From Cyanidiococcus yangmingshanensis (Eukaryota > Rhodophyta > Bangiophyceae > Cyanidiales > Cyanidiaceae), in the NCBI GenBank assembly GCA_013995675.1, contig VWRR01000011.1, positions 186,001 to 250,000 of the forward strand: a DNA stretch of 64,000 nt, read 5' to 3'. The notes under the pieces were generated by a model, which was given only the letters and a program-made list of their open reading frames with translations, was not told the DNA's origin and did no database searches. How positions within the stretch are numbered: the stretch's first letter is position 1; each line of letters opens with the position of its first letter. Below, one piece after another: positions 19,932-31,590 of this stretch. The position numbers were made by a program, and so were the translations under genes.

Positions 19932-21509
19932 GGCGTAGCGTTTCACGCGTATGCTTGTGTAAACCCGCGCATCGTGGCCCAGACCTCGTTCAACGGTGTA
20001 TCACGCTCCGGGAATGTTGTTGTTGTTGCATGGCGCTGCTCGAGTACGACCATCGAGGCGGTCGATTTCGATGCTCTTCGTAGTCACGCTCAACGTACTC
20101 GATCGAGCAGTGGCCCTCGATCCGTAGATATCTGTCGCGGCTCCGTTAACGAGTCCAGTCGCACATGGGCCAGCCATCGTCGCAGGATCGTCTCCGAGCA
20201 ACAAGTGGGCCGTCGACTCCACACAACGGTGGCTTCGCTGGGACGCGTCTCATTCGCTGGTGTCGGCTCCAGCCAACGGGGTACTTGGTCCGAGTGTTTC
20301 GTATTCGAACGATTACCGACTATGAAAATCGGTCTCGAATGGTATGCGTCTATTCAGATCGGGCACCGTGCTTATCTGGTGACCGCCATCCTCGTCAGTG
20401 CACCTGTAGGTTGTATCTCCGGCGCCATCTCCAGGAACACTCTTGCAACACTTGCATCCTTTGAGCGCGGGTAACGAAAGACGACGGGGAGATGTTACGA
20501 AACCGAATGAATCGTTCAGAAATGCCACCGAGTTGCGATCACCTTGGGCGCGTTTCGTAACCACGTCGTCCTTGTGCAAACAGGGAGCAGAGACACGGCG
20601 CTTTGGTGGTGGTGGTGGTGGCGGCGGCGACGGACACCGAGCCAGATATGAACCGTGTCCCGATGTTCTTCTCCTGAATCATTCACAGATCGGACGTCTA
20701 AGTCTGGATAAAATCCAATCCGGTGTATAGTCCTGAGCTATGGCAAGCGGTACTTTGACCAGCACTCTTTCGCACTCGAATGATGGCATTGGTCTGTTTT
20801 CCATCCCGAAAACCCTCCTTCAACTGAGGAGTCCAGCACTGGTCTCTACTGGAAGCACGCATTTGCGCCCACGCTGTGTGTGCCTGAACACCACTGCATG
20901 TCATCTGGTAAATCAATCATAAGCACGTTGGAGAGATGCCAGGACCCGACCGGTGCTGGGCCCTCATTCCGCCATGCGCCTCCACGGTGCTTTGGGGTGA
21001 TCCCGAGTCACTCGTCCTGATTCATAGCGTGGCGAGAACCCTGCACCAGTGGCCAAGGCCATTTCTCTCACAAGTGGATAGAGAACGCTCGCTTTTAAAT
21101 GTATATGCGCAGGGGTGTTTGCGCGGTGAATCATCGAATGGGTTTCCTGTCGTGAGCATCAAAATGCAACGCGTCGGCGGAGCTTCCCAGCGACGTAAAT
21201 GTTTGGCAACCCGTCGCCGCAATGGTGATTGTCAAACACTGTTCAGTCCTTGCGACTATGGTGGCGGCGACGCTGCGCACTTCCACCTATCCAATGAGCG
21301 CCCACAGACTCAAACAGGGACCTGTTCTGGCTACAGAGCTATCTATCTTAACTCGAGAGGTGCACGGTGCTGCTCTCGTATGCGATTCCATCGTCGCCTA
21401 GTGCTTTTCATCAAGCCCGTGTCAATAGGCCTGGTCTATGATTCGTTCGAGCCCTCTCGGCGCCACAGTCTCCTGACACCATCCTCGAACGCCGTCCCTG
21501 CAAGAACGC
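19932..21509. other. Convergent spacer of 1.6 kb, no gene recognised
   Basis: Lies between the ABC-F gene and GRIM-19. It includes a GTT run at 20013-20026 and a GGT/GGC run at about 20605-20628. The longest frame, 206 codons at 20936-21556 (plus), has no recognisable domain and overlaps GRIM-19 antisense. I do not call a gene here. Confidence 0.45.
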
Positions 21510-21941
21510 CTAAAACGGGAAGAGCGCCGGTCCGTGTGAACGCGTCTTGTAGATAGGTTCATTCTTCTCTTTCCAGTCTGGAACATGCTCCATGACTTTG
21601 GACTCCCAGGCCTCCCACCGAGCTCTCGCTTCCAAGTATCGCTGGTCCTCCTCTGCTTGAAGAAAAGGCACTAGTGCCGCTCGAACTTGTTGTCGCTCCT
21701 CTAGCAGCTCTCTCCGGTGCACGTTAAAGGTGCCCACTCGCCAAAAGCCATAGGCCATAACAACTGCGCCGCCGAGAAAGAGAAAAGTCGCCGACGGTCC
21801 GACGTTACGCGGCAGGTTTCGTCGAACATCCAGCCGGGGGTAGCCGCCTGCTGGTGGTCCGTCCTGTACGTAGTGCAGCGGCGGCGGCTTCGGCGGTTCC
21901 GTGAGGCCCATAGAGGGCGGTCGCTCCCCAGTCAGCGTCAT
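21510..21941 (-). CDS. NDUFA13: Complex I subunit NDUFA13 / GRIM-19
   Basis: An accessory subunit of mitochondrial NADH dehydrogenase, anchored in the inner membrane by one helix. At 143 residues it is the normal size. Diagnostic stretches are DGPPAGGYPRLDVRRNLPRN at about 27-46, a transmembrane segment at about 50-66 (TFLFLGGAVVMAYGFW), and the helical tail with LVPFLQAEEDQRYL and a DWKEKNEPIYKT end like the family's W-K-x-G-E-x-VY-T. The first Met is reasonable because the GGY block follows at the usual distance; the protein needs no cleaved presequence. No frame break. Confidence 0.93.
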   Translation of the reverse strand: MTLTGERPPSMGLTEPPKPPPLHYVQDGPPAGGYPRLDVRRNLPRNVGPSATFLFLGGAVVMAYGFWRVGTFNVHRRELLEERQQVRAALVPFLQAEEDQRYLEARARWEAWESKVMEHVPDWKEKNEPIYKTRSHGPALFPF

Positions 21942-22569
21942 TGAGCCTTATCTCTAGGCGGCTTGATATGAAAGACAGCGCCTTCGCGCGACACAACCAC
22001 GGAGCGTTCAGTGCGAGGACGTCAAAGAGACGGCTTTGACGATGTCGCGCCGCCTGCAGCACCAACACGGCAGGGCTGTCGCTGCAGCCATCGGTGGTGC
22101 TCGGACCGCTTCTATGCTGCACTCCAGACGACACGAATGGCTCACCAGAAAACATCCAGTTTGGGACCAGAATTTTAGGGGAATTTATATCAAACCAGGA
22201 CTCTGTGTTTTTTGCACTTTATTCGAGTTTGATGCGGCATCATGGATTTCAACCCAATCAAGATCGATTGGAGGACGAAGCTTGCCTCATTGACGCAAGT
22301 CTCAGGTAAGATGCGAGTCAACACATCGGACAGGTCAGATAGTCTCCGTTGATCGACTTGGCACCAACAGATGATGGCTATCATATAGATCCATGTTGAT
22401 GCATTGAATATGCAGTCGCGTCAGGTGTGCGACCATGCCTATCTCGCTCCTCGAAAGCGTTCCTGGAAAATGAGCGGTGTCAAATCTATCGAAACTGCCA
22501 CGTCGTCACAGCTCTATCGAGCACTGCCTCAAGAAAGGTGCATGCTTTACGCCGAGCAGATCCATCGAC
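21942..22569. other. Spacer between GRIM-19 and the SNF2 gene
   Basis: Promoter side of GRIM-19 and 3' side of the SNF2 gene. Small frames only; nothing recognised. Confidence 0.5.
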
Positions 22570-25500
22570 TCAGGTGCTTCGCATGAGCCAGTGCAGGTCA
22601 CGAACCGTCAGTCGTGTCTCTACCGATGGACGTCGGTCGCTGTCGAGCACATGCTCGTAGAGCGCTCTCTTCTGCTGCTGTAACTGCATCACGCGTTCTT
22701 CGACCGAGTCGCGCACCACGAGGCGTGTGACTCGCACTGGTCGTCGCTGGCCTAGTCTGTATACCCGATCAATGGCCTGCTCTTCTACAGCTGGGTTCCA
22801 CCAGGGATCGATCAGCACCACACGATTCGCCTGCGTGAGGTTGAGTCCAACGCCGCCAGCGCCAATCGACATGAGCAGAATGGGATACTCCGAGCGGTGG
22901 AACAACTCCAGATTCAGTTCGCGCTCCTCGTAACGCATCAGGCCGTCCACGCGACACACAGCCTGACCGCGTTCAAGCAGCGCGTCCTCACAAATATCCA
23001 GAAAGCTTGGCCACTGAGAGAAGACAACCCATTTTTCGTCTGGGCTTTCGAGTCGCGATCGATCTAGTAGAGCAAGCAACGCTCGCAGCTTACTCGACTG
23101 ACCATCATGTACGCCAGTATCGCGTAACAACAGGCTGGTCCATGCGCTGATTGTTTCGTCAACTACCTTGGAGCAATCCGCTAATGAGTGCGGCTCGTAC
23201 CGAATGGGATCACGCTCAGAGAATGGGCGATCAAGCGGGTCGCCCCTATCTTCCGCCAGCGTCGAAGAAGGACTGCCTGTGAACGCCACACAGTATCCGC
23301 ACAACGCCTCCCTGGCAGCTGCGGTATCGTCCGTCTCGGAACGACCTCTCGGAAGCGGACTCAGTGGCGCACCACACGCGATACAGCACACCCCAGAATG
23401 CCGATCGGAGGTTCGCTGATAACGCTCGTAGCAAGGCGCTTGTCGGAACGATGCTTGTTCGGCCCGCAGCCTGCACATGTATGGCTCCAAGAGCGTATAG
23501 TGGTCACATATTTGTCGCAGTCGCGTAATCATCACCAGGACATGCATACAGACACCAGAGTCAGCAGCGGAATGCGAGAGCCTTCGCAGCGCTTCGCGGC
23601 CGAGTAACTCCATGCTCTCGTAGAGACGGCGCTCTGCTGGTGAGAGTTCCACGTATTCAGTGACTTCGAAGCGCCCGTGAAGCTCCAGCAGGGCGCGGCC
23701 CCTGATGCGATCATTCCGACAGCGCCGCAACAACACTGGTTGCAGAAGGCGACTGATGCGCTGTGTGTTCCAGCATGTGGGTGATCGCCCAGCAGAGCCT
23801 GACACCTGTTTGAGAAGACGAAGATAATCCTCGATGCCGTAACATTCCGGGTGGCGTAGAAAGACAAGTAATGCTAATAGATCGTGGATGCTGTTCTGAA
23901 TGGGGGTTCCAGTGAGGCACCATCGGAAACGACTCTCGAGGAGGCATATTGCTCGGGTTACTCGCGCATGCACATTCCGAATGTATTGCGCCTCATCGAG
24001 AATGATGCGTTGCCAGCGATGGTGAAACAACGCCCCCCATGCGGCTGCCTGAACATCGCCATCTGAGGTCGTCTGAGGGCACTCGGCGCAAACCACGGCA
24101 TAGGTCGTCAGGACAAAGTCTGCGCAGGCCGGTTGCGGCGTCAGACGGTTGCGATTGGAACCGTGATAGATGATCACCCGAGGTCCGAGGCTCTCGATTG
24201 TGTTGTTCCGAATTCTCTGGACCACTGTCGGAGTAATGATAACGGACAGATGACCAAAGTCGCCGGTATGGTTCGAGGATCTGCATCAGCATGAGATCCG
24301 TTTTTGTTCGCTAGGACAAGGGCGATGGCAGTGAGCGTTTTTCCAAGGCCAGGTTCATCTGCGAGAATCCCTCCAGCAAAACCGTGGCGAGCTCCCTCGC
24401 GCTCCCTGTCGATCATCCAAGCTAGGGCCTGTCGTTGGTGGCGAAGCAATCGCAACGAAGGTATGAACGCTATCGGTGTGTCAAATTCTGGTGCATCGGC
24501 CTGAAGTCCTATACTCGCCATCGACAGTTCCGCACATGGGCAGATCGCTCATCGACAGAGGTTGTGGCCCAGTTTGAGAACCAGATGCGAACGCGGGATC
24601 CGCGCGAAACTCGCTTGGAAGAGTTTCTGGTCGCTCTCCGTCCGCAACAGTCGCAGCAGCAGCGGCGCCATTGTCCGATGAGGGGCGATCTTCCGCAGAG
24701 ATCCCCGTCGACCCCTCTTCAGTGACAGGTGACCGTCGATGAGTCGAGGCATGCCGCAACACCGAATCTCGGGGGCTTTGTCTCGCACCTGAATTCTGCC
24801 GTGACTCGCTAGATCTCAAGTCGTTCTGCTCTGTCAACTCGAGGGTGTCGTCTGCGAACGGTTCTGAACTACTCATCGTATGCGGTACCAAGGTCTGTAT
24901 TCGATGCCGATACATATCTGCCAACGAAACCGTTCTCGTCATCGGTTGCGGGCCTGTCGTCGTTGCAGGGCGAGCCCCCAGTCTGGATGTCAGGCCAAGT
25001 CGCGCCAGTTCCATTGCGATTTGCTCACTGCTCGTTGCGGGCCCAGTGCGCTGCCGTTCCTCAGCAAGCTCAGCAGCATCTTTCCATGGGTGGTTGCCGA
25101 AGAGTTCTCGAGACGTCGCCGTGGAGGATGTTCCATCGGATTCCAAGTCGTCGACAAGCATATCGCCTACGCAGACTGACTCATCAGCCCGCATCACTCC
25201 AAGCCCGTCATTGTACTTGTCTCTTTCAGACAAGTCATCCGATCCCGAAAAATTTCCCATGGTACTTCTTGAACAGGCGTTCCAAGCATCGTGAGCTGAG
25301 CGCCTTTCAACAGAATCCGATGCACGATCGCTGGAGTCGGATGCTTCGCGGTGTGGCGGCCTCGGGGGCGACGCGCTCCCCATCGCATGCATTCGTTGAT
25401 GCGATTCTATGATAGCTAGATCACTATCCAGACTACCTGTCGACGAAATCTCAACGACCGAGTCACGGTCGTCGGACATTTTCAAATCGATGAAAGTAGC

Positions 25501-25581
25501 CGATGGATATTTCCGAGGCGGCTCCAAGAGGGACTCATCAAAACGACGCTCCGAGGCTGTGTTTACGCTGTTTCGTGACAT
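22570..25581 (-). CDS. SNF2-family ATPase, RAD5/RAD16/HLTF-like (two frame breaks)
   Basis: A DNA-dependent ATPase of the Rad5/16 branch, which acts in DNA repair, damage tolerance or transcription termination. The first 350 residues (from 25581) are Ser/Asp-rich and disordered. The ATPase core then shows RHQRQALAWM, Walker A DEPGLGKT (usually DEMGLGKT), ILDEAQYIRN (DEAQ box), LTGTPIQNS, PVLLRRCRNDR, WVVFSQWPSFLD, GAGGVGLNLTQANRV, DPWWNPAVEEQAIDRVYRLGQ and a C-terminal VEERVMQLQQQKR. A poor cysteine cluster (CCIACG, CGYC) sits where Rad5/Rad16 carry a RING finger. The frame changes near 24515-24525 (+1) and near 24205-24215, just after the SLLRQWSREF motif. The full product is about 1000 residues. 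Rad16, HLTF/RAD5 and TTF2 are the alternatives. Confidence 0.9.
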
Positions 25582-26403
25582 TCGTAGAAAGCACAGGGGC
25601 CGTATAAAGCGCCCTTTTCGAAATTCGTCTCAGAAACGTTCCTCAAGGCAACCGAGACGCTGCTCTCCGCGTCTTGTGCGAGCGCTGTCCTCAGCGAGTC
25701 CGTTCCAGTGCGCGCAGCGTGGTGTCCTCCCAGGGTCTCTGAAGGGATGCACCCGTCGATTGTTTATTCCTTGCGCTCTGGACGAACAGCCACTAGTGGC
25801 GCTCCCAAAGGCAAACTTTCGCAGCGGTCCCGAAGCAAAACCTCCAGCAAAAAGAGCTTCTCGTTTTATGGCTCCTGCTCGCTTATCAACCAGCTAAACC
25901 ACCTCAAGCCTACTCCAAAGCACCAGCAACTAGGTCACGCGGCATGCGTACGTATCGTCCCAGCAAGTCCAAAAGTTCTAATCACTTGTTCGCCCAGTGC
26001 AGAGCCAAGAGGTTGTTCGCTTCGTGGTTCGCTTCTCTTCCGTCGACGCCACTTAAAAATTCGTTTGTCCAGTAACCGTTCCCCATCGCCACGCTGCGCT
26101 GCGCGCTCGCCTGCGAACGCGCCACTGCTGGCACGCCCATGAGATTGCGTGTGCGAAAACGCCTTCGACTGGCCATCGCCCTTCCCCGAGCCGGTTCCCA
26201 GCGATGCTTGGCCGAGGTGGCGTTTTCGGCCACGCCAACGGTCGCTGTTCTGTGGCGCCGATCGCACGGCTGGCGGGACGCCAACGCATCGATCGCGTAC
26301 ACGCGCCGCCACGACGCAAGCCAGCGCATCACGGTTCGCTGCAGCGTGGCCGGCGCCGTTGCGTCGAAAAAGGATTACGCAGGCGTCCCCGTAGCGTTCG
26401 TGG
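25582..26403. other. Divergent spacer, GC-rich
   Basis: Promoter region shared by the SNF2 gene (minus) and the F-box gene (plus). The part at about 26080-26430 is very GC-rich, and open frames occur in several phases as a result. None is convincing. Confidence 0.45.
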
Positions 26404-28440
26404 GTGCCGCGCGCCATCCGAAATCCAGTGCACCGAACGTTGACGCGATCGCGTGATGGCTTCCGAACGGTTGCAGCGCCCGAAGCCATCGTCACGCGCA
26501 TCGGAATATCTGGCCACGAGCGCGAATTGATGTTCCGCCATGTGACATTGGACAGATCGGCGGAAGCTGCACGTGTACCGCAACGCTGTTGTGCAGAGAG
26601 GTCTTGGCGCGGAGAGCTCAGCTACTCAATGCGTTTGCAGCACCAAGCTGCAGAGGGTAACTCGAACGGAGTTAGCTCAGACACTCCAGCTGACTTGTGT
26701 GCAGAGGATGAGGTAGTGGAGTTGAGTGTAGGTCCTGCTGGGGCGGTCGCAACCACGAGTGGAACGCTTCCGCGATCTCTTCGCCAAGTCCCAGAGACAA
26801 GATTGATGTTGGAACTTGGCACATCCAGTAACCTTCTTGGCGTCATTGGCGAATCAGACATTGTTCTGCCGGTTTTAACGGTCGGACCGGAGGGATCGAG
26901 CGTCTTGCGGAGCGTTGGAAACGTGACGCGGCGGCGTTTCTCAACGGACGCTGCTGCGCGGCCACCAGACTGCGCCGAGCCAGTGACATCGGGCATCGAC
27001 TACACTGATGCGATAGAACTCTCGTCGAGCTGCCGCTCTTCCTTTGATCGCGATCCTTCGTTGTACTCGTCGGATGGGGTGTCCGCGGTTGTGGAAGACG
27101 AGGAGTTCGCCCAAGTGAAGGTGATCGACACCGATGACGAGCGCGAGATCGCCCGGAAAAGGCTGCAAGTCAAAGAGTTGCAGCGTCCAGGAAAACGTAG
27201 CTGGTCAACTACAGCGGATGAAGCGAGTATCGAAAGGTGCGATGAATCTGTCGTGGTTACGCCGCCTCGCGCCGAGAGTAATACCGTGCTCGATGCCCAT
27301 GTTGAGGGGCCCGCGCTCAAGACACCGCACAAGCGTCGTTCATTCGGAGCCGATGATGATATCGCCTCAGATAATCTGCGCACAATTAATCGAAAACAGC
27401 TTCGCCCACGGGGTACTGGTCAGGCTGCTCGTCGGCTCACAATTGAAGTTCTCTCAGCGGACATAATGCAGCAGGTTTTCCGCCACCTGAGTCTTCTACC
27501 CGATTTGAGTTTGCGTGCCGCCAACGTATGCAGAGCGTGGCGGAATGTCGCCCTCGATCCCCGCCTATGGCAAGAGCTTGATTTCGAGCATTTCGAAAGA
27601 GTGAACAACTCCATCGTGTTAACGTATACACAACGCGCTCAAGGTCAGTTGCGGCTTTTGGACCTCTCCAAATGCCACCAAGTTTCCAACACGGCTATTG
27701 TTCGGATCGCTCGGGAAAACCCCCAACTCCGGACGATTCGTCTGGCATGGTGCACTTCTGTAACTGATTTCGTGGTGACTGAGATCGCGCGAAGCTGCCG
27801 TGATCTGCAGGAAATCGTCCTAGCGTGTTGCGTCAATGTGACCAGTATAGCCGTTGATGCGCTCGCAGAGCATTGTCCTTCTCTGACCATATTGAATCTC
27901 GCATGCATAGGGAAGATAGAACCTCAGTCGTTGACCCGACTCTTCCGGAGATGCCCAAATCTGGAGCAGCTTCATATCGTGAATTCTTCAATGGTGGACG
28001 ATAGGGTTATTGCTCAAATGGCACGCCGTTTGCCTCGTCTCAAATATCTTGATATTTCATGGTGCAGTCACGTAACGGACGATTCACTTTGTCGGCTGGC
28101 TCGTTACTGTCGAGAGCTTGAACATCTTGAGCTGGGCGACACAAAGGTCTCATCACACGGCGTGCGGACGCTGCTGCGATGCTGCAAGCGACTGACCGGC
28201 ATTGGTCTGCCTCGATGCATCTTTGTTGACGATGAGCTCATCCATGCAATTCTTGCGTTCGCGGGGGATCGCCTAGAGTCGCTGAATATCGCTTCGTGCA
28301 ATCGCATCACTGATGAGGCCGTTCGTGTGCTCCTAGAGCAAAGCACGGCACTGAGGAAGCTCGACGTTTCCAAACTGCCGTGCCGCCAGTTGGGCAACCT
28401 GCTGCGGAAGACAAACCCGCACCTGGAGATATTCTATTAA
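26404..28440 (+). CDS. F-box / leucine-rich repeat protein
   Basis: A likely substrate receptor of an SCF ubiquitin ligase. Residues about 344-395 form an F-box (LSADIMQQVFRHL, LRAANVCRAWRNVALDPRLW), and residues about 400-670 are cysteine-type LRRs of the FBXL2/GRR1 kind, with repeated patterns such as LRLLDLSKCHQVSNTAI, LRTIRLAWCTSVTD, LKYLDISWCSHVTDDSL and LESLNIASCNRITDEAV. The N-terminal 340 residues are acidic, Ser/Thr-rich and probably disordered. The true start is uncertain: Met1 at 26404, or a later Met (for example at 26530, MFRHVTLDRS, or 26629). The substrate cannot be inferred. The frame is intact over 2 kb, unlike many neighbours. Confidence 0.9.
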   Translation: MPRAIRNPVHRTLTRSRDGFRTVAAPEAIVTRIGISGHERELMFRHVTLDRSAEAARVPQRCCAERSWRGELSYSMRLQHQAAEGNSNGVSSDTPADLCAEDEVVELSVGPAGAVATTSGTLPRSLRQVPETRLMLELGTSSNLLGVIGESDIVLPVLTVGPEGSSVLRSVGNVTRRRFSTDAAARPPDCAEPVTSGIDYTDAIELSSSCRSSFDRDPSLYSSDGVSAVVEDEEFAQVKVIDTDDEREIARKRLQVKELQRPGKRSWSTTADEASIERCDESVVVTPPRAESNTVLDAHVEGPALKTPHKRRSFGADDDIASDNLRTINRKQLRPRGTGQAARRLTIEVLSADIMQQVFRHLSLLPDLSLRAANVCRAWRNVALDPRLWQELDFEHFERVNNSIVLTYTQRAQGQLRLLDLSKCHQVSNTAIVRIARENPQLRTIRLAWCTSVTDFVVTEIARSCRDLQEIVLACCVNVTSIAVDALAEHCPSLTILNLACIGKIEPQSLTRLFRRCPNLEQLHIVNSSMVDDRVIAQMARRLPRLKYLDISWCSHVTDDSLCRLARYCRELEHLELGDTKVSSHGVRTLLRCCKRLTGIGLPRCIFVDDELIHAILAFAGDRLESLNIASCNRITDEAVRVLLEQSTALRKLDVSKLPCRQLGNLLRKTNPHLEIFY

Positions 28441-29313
28441 GGCGGCCTGGCTCCCGCACAGCGCTTCCGCGAACCGCCAGCCCCTGGAGCAGGCTCGCAA
28501 ACATGCTCGTTTGAACACGCTGATTATGCTGTTGCCTCTTGCGCCACAGAACCGACGTACTGCCTCCAAGAAAGCACGGCCACATGCATCCCTGCGCGCG
28601 TATTGCGGGGACATGAACCTGCTGAAATGCCCCGCCACTGAGGTCTCGCTCGCACAACGAGCTACCAAAGTAATGTGCGAAGCATAGAACATCAACACCT
28701 GGGTCCATGTGGCCACTTTTTGTCATGTTTCAGGGGAACATCTGCCCTGATTTCTACAATAGATATCGCTAAAGTGCCATGAATACATGCTCGCAGAGGG
28801 CATAATGCACTCTGACGAATCATGCGTGAACGGCGGCCCGCAGCCGAGCGCCGAACTCGTGGAAAGTATCCGATCCAAAATGCAGAAATCCAACGCGTCA
28901 CCATTGAACCATCATCTCGAATGATCTTCGTTACCAAGGGAGCATTCTGGAGTCGTCAAACGCATTTGGTAGTCGGCAACCGCTCTGTCGACCTGTTGCG
29001 AGATCGAATAGAGAAATCCGTGGCGTCATCTGTATGTGCGTGCTTCAAGCTCTGGCCTAGACACCTACCGAATGATCATGGAACCATCCTACGATATTCT
29101 TTCTGATACGACTCGCGGCGGGGCGGCATCGCCAGGCCTCTGGCACGGACGCGTTCTAGGCGCAGATAAAAGCACCCGCGGCCAGATTGATCATGGCGCG
29201 CCCTAGGGCTTACCAAGTCGCTGTTTGCGAACGCAACAACAAGGTTGCATGACGCGAGCTTTCTGTGCTCTGCGTAACTGCTGAGAGGGCCCTCAATACG
29301 ACGGATCAGTTCA
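28441..29313. other. Spacer between F-box and NST1-like genes
   Basis: It should hold the promoter of the NST1-like gene. Frames of 60-139 codons occur but none is recognisable. Confidence 0.5.
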
Positions 29314-31590
29314 TTGCGTATGTCACAGTTTTCGACAAGTCAAGTCGCTCGTTTGGCGGCAGCGTCCACATCCGAGTCTGTGCAGCTGTCTACACCCGCG
29401 CTCACTCGCGGCATCGAATTGATGGACGGCATCGAAGAGAATCCTCTGGACGTGTACACAGCGGAGAACAACGCTCTGGGGCTCCGCGTCGGAGTGGTGT
29501 CACAAAACTTTGAGCTGCTCTCGAAACTGCGCTCCAGAACGCTTTTGACGTCCGACCAAGAGTACATGGCCGAGTCTCTGCAGTGGTTCGAAAAGTTCCG
29601 CAAGCTGCTCAGCGTGGGCGGGTACGCCCGTTTGGGGCCCTGCGCAAAAACTATAGTCGATGCGCGCGATATCCCGCTTCTCGCTGGAGGCTGTATTGCG
29701 CTTTGCGATGTTCTCCTATACCGCTCGAGTTCGTGTAAAGCCGGTCAGACCAGCTTGGCTGAAGCACTTCGATCATCAGAGCTCGAGGAGGAACTACAAC
29801 TGCTACGTCGTAGTAGCGCCCGGTGTGAAGTTTCGCACCAGCTATGGGACTCTTTCCTGGAAGCCTTGCAGCAGCGTCGATTGCTTCCTGAGGCGGAGCT
29901 GCATTATCTCTTGCGACGGATACGAATTGGGCAGGAAATTCACCAGCACGACACCCACGGTAATCGAGACTCGGTCCTAGGCGACATGAATTCCCTAGGA
30001 GTAGTTCTGGATCACCATCTTCACTCGTTGTACAGGGTGCGGCCGCAGTTGTTCGAAGAGGCGTGTTCGACGGATCCGATCATTTCGACTCCGAAAGGTG
30101 CGGGGAAATCCAGCCGCGTCGAGATATCTGTGGTCTCTGCTTTCGACGGAGGCGTCGATTCCTCCATCGAGACAGCGACCGAGCGAAAACAGCTCACTGA
30201 CTGGGACTGCTGCCTGCCTCGTGGCGAGAGCGAGGGTTTATCCCGAGATCGTGTCTGCGGTCGAGTGTTGACCTCCGTAGTGGCAGCCGGGAATGGTGTC
30301 GATCTCGGGAGCGATGATGGTCGCTCTCGATTTGAAAAAGAACGCGAGGCGGAGCGAGTCGAGCGTTCTCCTCCAAGTGCTGATAGCAACGGATTTCATC
30401 GGTTCATCGCTAGCCTTGATGCGAGTACCTTGGCGCGATTATGCGCGATTCGGAAAGAGGATGTTGTTGCGCTTGCCCGGGATCTGCAGCCCGGTGATTG
30501 CTTCTGCAGCGTGTGCAGAAGACGACGTGCATTCATCTGGGAATCTCTGGGCAATCTGTTTGATCTGTATTATCAAATTCTGGAGAGTGACCAGAGAATG
30601 ACAGAGAAAAGCACTGCGGAGGAACTGACCTCTAAATCGAATGGTTGCCAGGTTTTTGACGAAGCCCCGCTTGTGCCGATCAGCGGCATCGATGAAGAAG
30701 ATGAAGATATCGAACGACCGTCGGTGGTGAATGGTGAGGCTTGTTTGCGCCAGATTCTAGAGGCCCGCTCAGGAGCGCTTGTCCTTTCTATTGACCGAAT
30801 GAATCAACAGGGCATGGACTTGAATACATTGGTGGAGCGGCTCTCTGAATCACGTTGGCGTCTTCGGTACGGGACCCTGGGCACTGGGCCATCTGGTGCG
30901 TTCGAGAACGTGGTCGACAGGAACGCCGCAGGCACTGAATGGCAAAGTGGTGATATTCGTCTGATCTCAAAACCAGACGCCGGTCGAGTGTCGGGTTTCA
31001 ATCTCGAGCACGACTCTATGCGGCAGGAGTTGAATCGCTTGGTGCTTCCTTTTCGAGAGGACTTTGTGGCGTATCGTGGCGTATGGGAAGAGGTTCTCGA
31101 ATGCTACATCTACTCTCGTGTACTCGAATTCGTGATGCGTATGCGACGAGAGGGCAAACTTGATATCAATGGAAATGTTGTCTGCGAAGCGGATGAATAT
31201 TCCAGAGCAAATTTGGCGCAGGCAGAGAAGCGCGAAACTACGGCAACCAACAGCGCAAGCTGCATACCTGGAACCGAGCATATACCCGGCGGGCGCAAAT
31301 TACTCGAAGTCTATCTCGCGCGACTGCTCGAGCGACGCCTAGTTGGTGCGTATCGGGAAATGAAAGCGTTTGAATGCCAAAAAGCACTTTTGGAAGAGGA
31401 GGCTGCAGAAGGTTTCCGCTCACACAAACAGCGCAAAAAATCCAAAAAGAGATGCGGCAAGGATCGGAAGGTCGCTGCACAACCACTTTATCGACTCGTT
31501 CGAGTCCCAATGGGTCTATCGGTGGAGAGAAACCGAAAATCGATCACGCCACGACGAGCGAAAAGAATGCTCATGCAACAGATGGCTTGA
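29314..31590 (+). CDS. NST1-family protein (salt-tolerance regulator-like)
   Basis: It resembles fungal Nst1 and plant NST1-like stress proteins. Residues about 370-420 match the Nst1 block: a helical FHRFIASLDASTLARL, then CFCSVCRRRRAFIWE and LGNLFDLYYQIL, equivalent to the family's C-x-C-x-x-C-R-x-R ... LYDxYYxELE. Residues about 659-700 match the second block (GGRKLLEVYLARLLERRLVG, AYREMKAFECQKALLEEE), followed by a Lys-rich stretch (KQRKKSKKR). Yeast NST1 influences salt sensitivity and binds splicing/P-body factors; the molecular role is poorly defined, so I claim only family membership. The N-terminal 280 residues are helical and unrecognised. The frame ends at 31590, but the family normally continues into a long low-complexity tail, and such sequence follows in other frames. 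The ATG at 29314 is the first Met; MSQFSTS at 29320 is equivalent. Confidence 0.72.
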   Translation: MRMSQFSTSQVARLAAASTSESVQLSTPALTRGIELMDGIEENPLDVYTAENNALGLRVGVVSQNFELLSKLRSRTLLTSDQEYMAESLQWFEKFRKLLSVGGYARLGPCAKTIVDARDIPLLAGGCIALCDVLLYRSSSCKAGQTSLAEALRSSELEEELQLLRRSSARCEVSHQLWDSFLEALQQRRLLPEAELHYLLRRIRIGQEIHQHDTHGNRDSVLGDMNSLGVVLDHHLHSLYRVRPQLFEEACSTDPIISTPKGAGKSSRVEISVVSAFDGGVDSSIETATERKQLTDWDCCLPRGESEGLSRDRVCGRVLTSVVAAGNGVDLGSDDGRSRFEKEREAERVERSPPSADSNGFHRFIASLDASTLARLCAIRKEDVVALARDLQPGDCFCSVCRRRRAFIWESLGNLFDLYYQILESDQRMTEKSTAEELTSKSNGCQVFDEAPLVPISGIDEEDEDIERPSVVNGEACLRQILEARSGALVLSIDRMNQQGMDLNTLVERLSESRWRLRYGTLGTGPSGAFENVVDRNAAGTEWQSGDIRLISKPDAGRVSGFNLEHDSMRQELNRLVLPFREDFVAYRGVWEEVLECYIYSRVLEFVMRMRREGKLDINGNVVCEADEYSRANLAQAEKRETTATNSASCIPGTEHIPGGRKLLEVYLARLLERRLVGAYREMKAFECQKALLEEEAAEGFRSHKQRKKSKKRCGKDRKVAAQPLYRLVRVPMGLSVERNRKSITPRRAKRMLMQQMA

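Noticed and set aside
20936-21556. A 206-codon plus-strand gene
   Set aside because: Composition is not protein-like, and it overlaps the well-supported GRIM-19 gene antisense.
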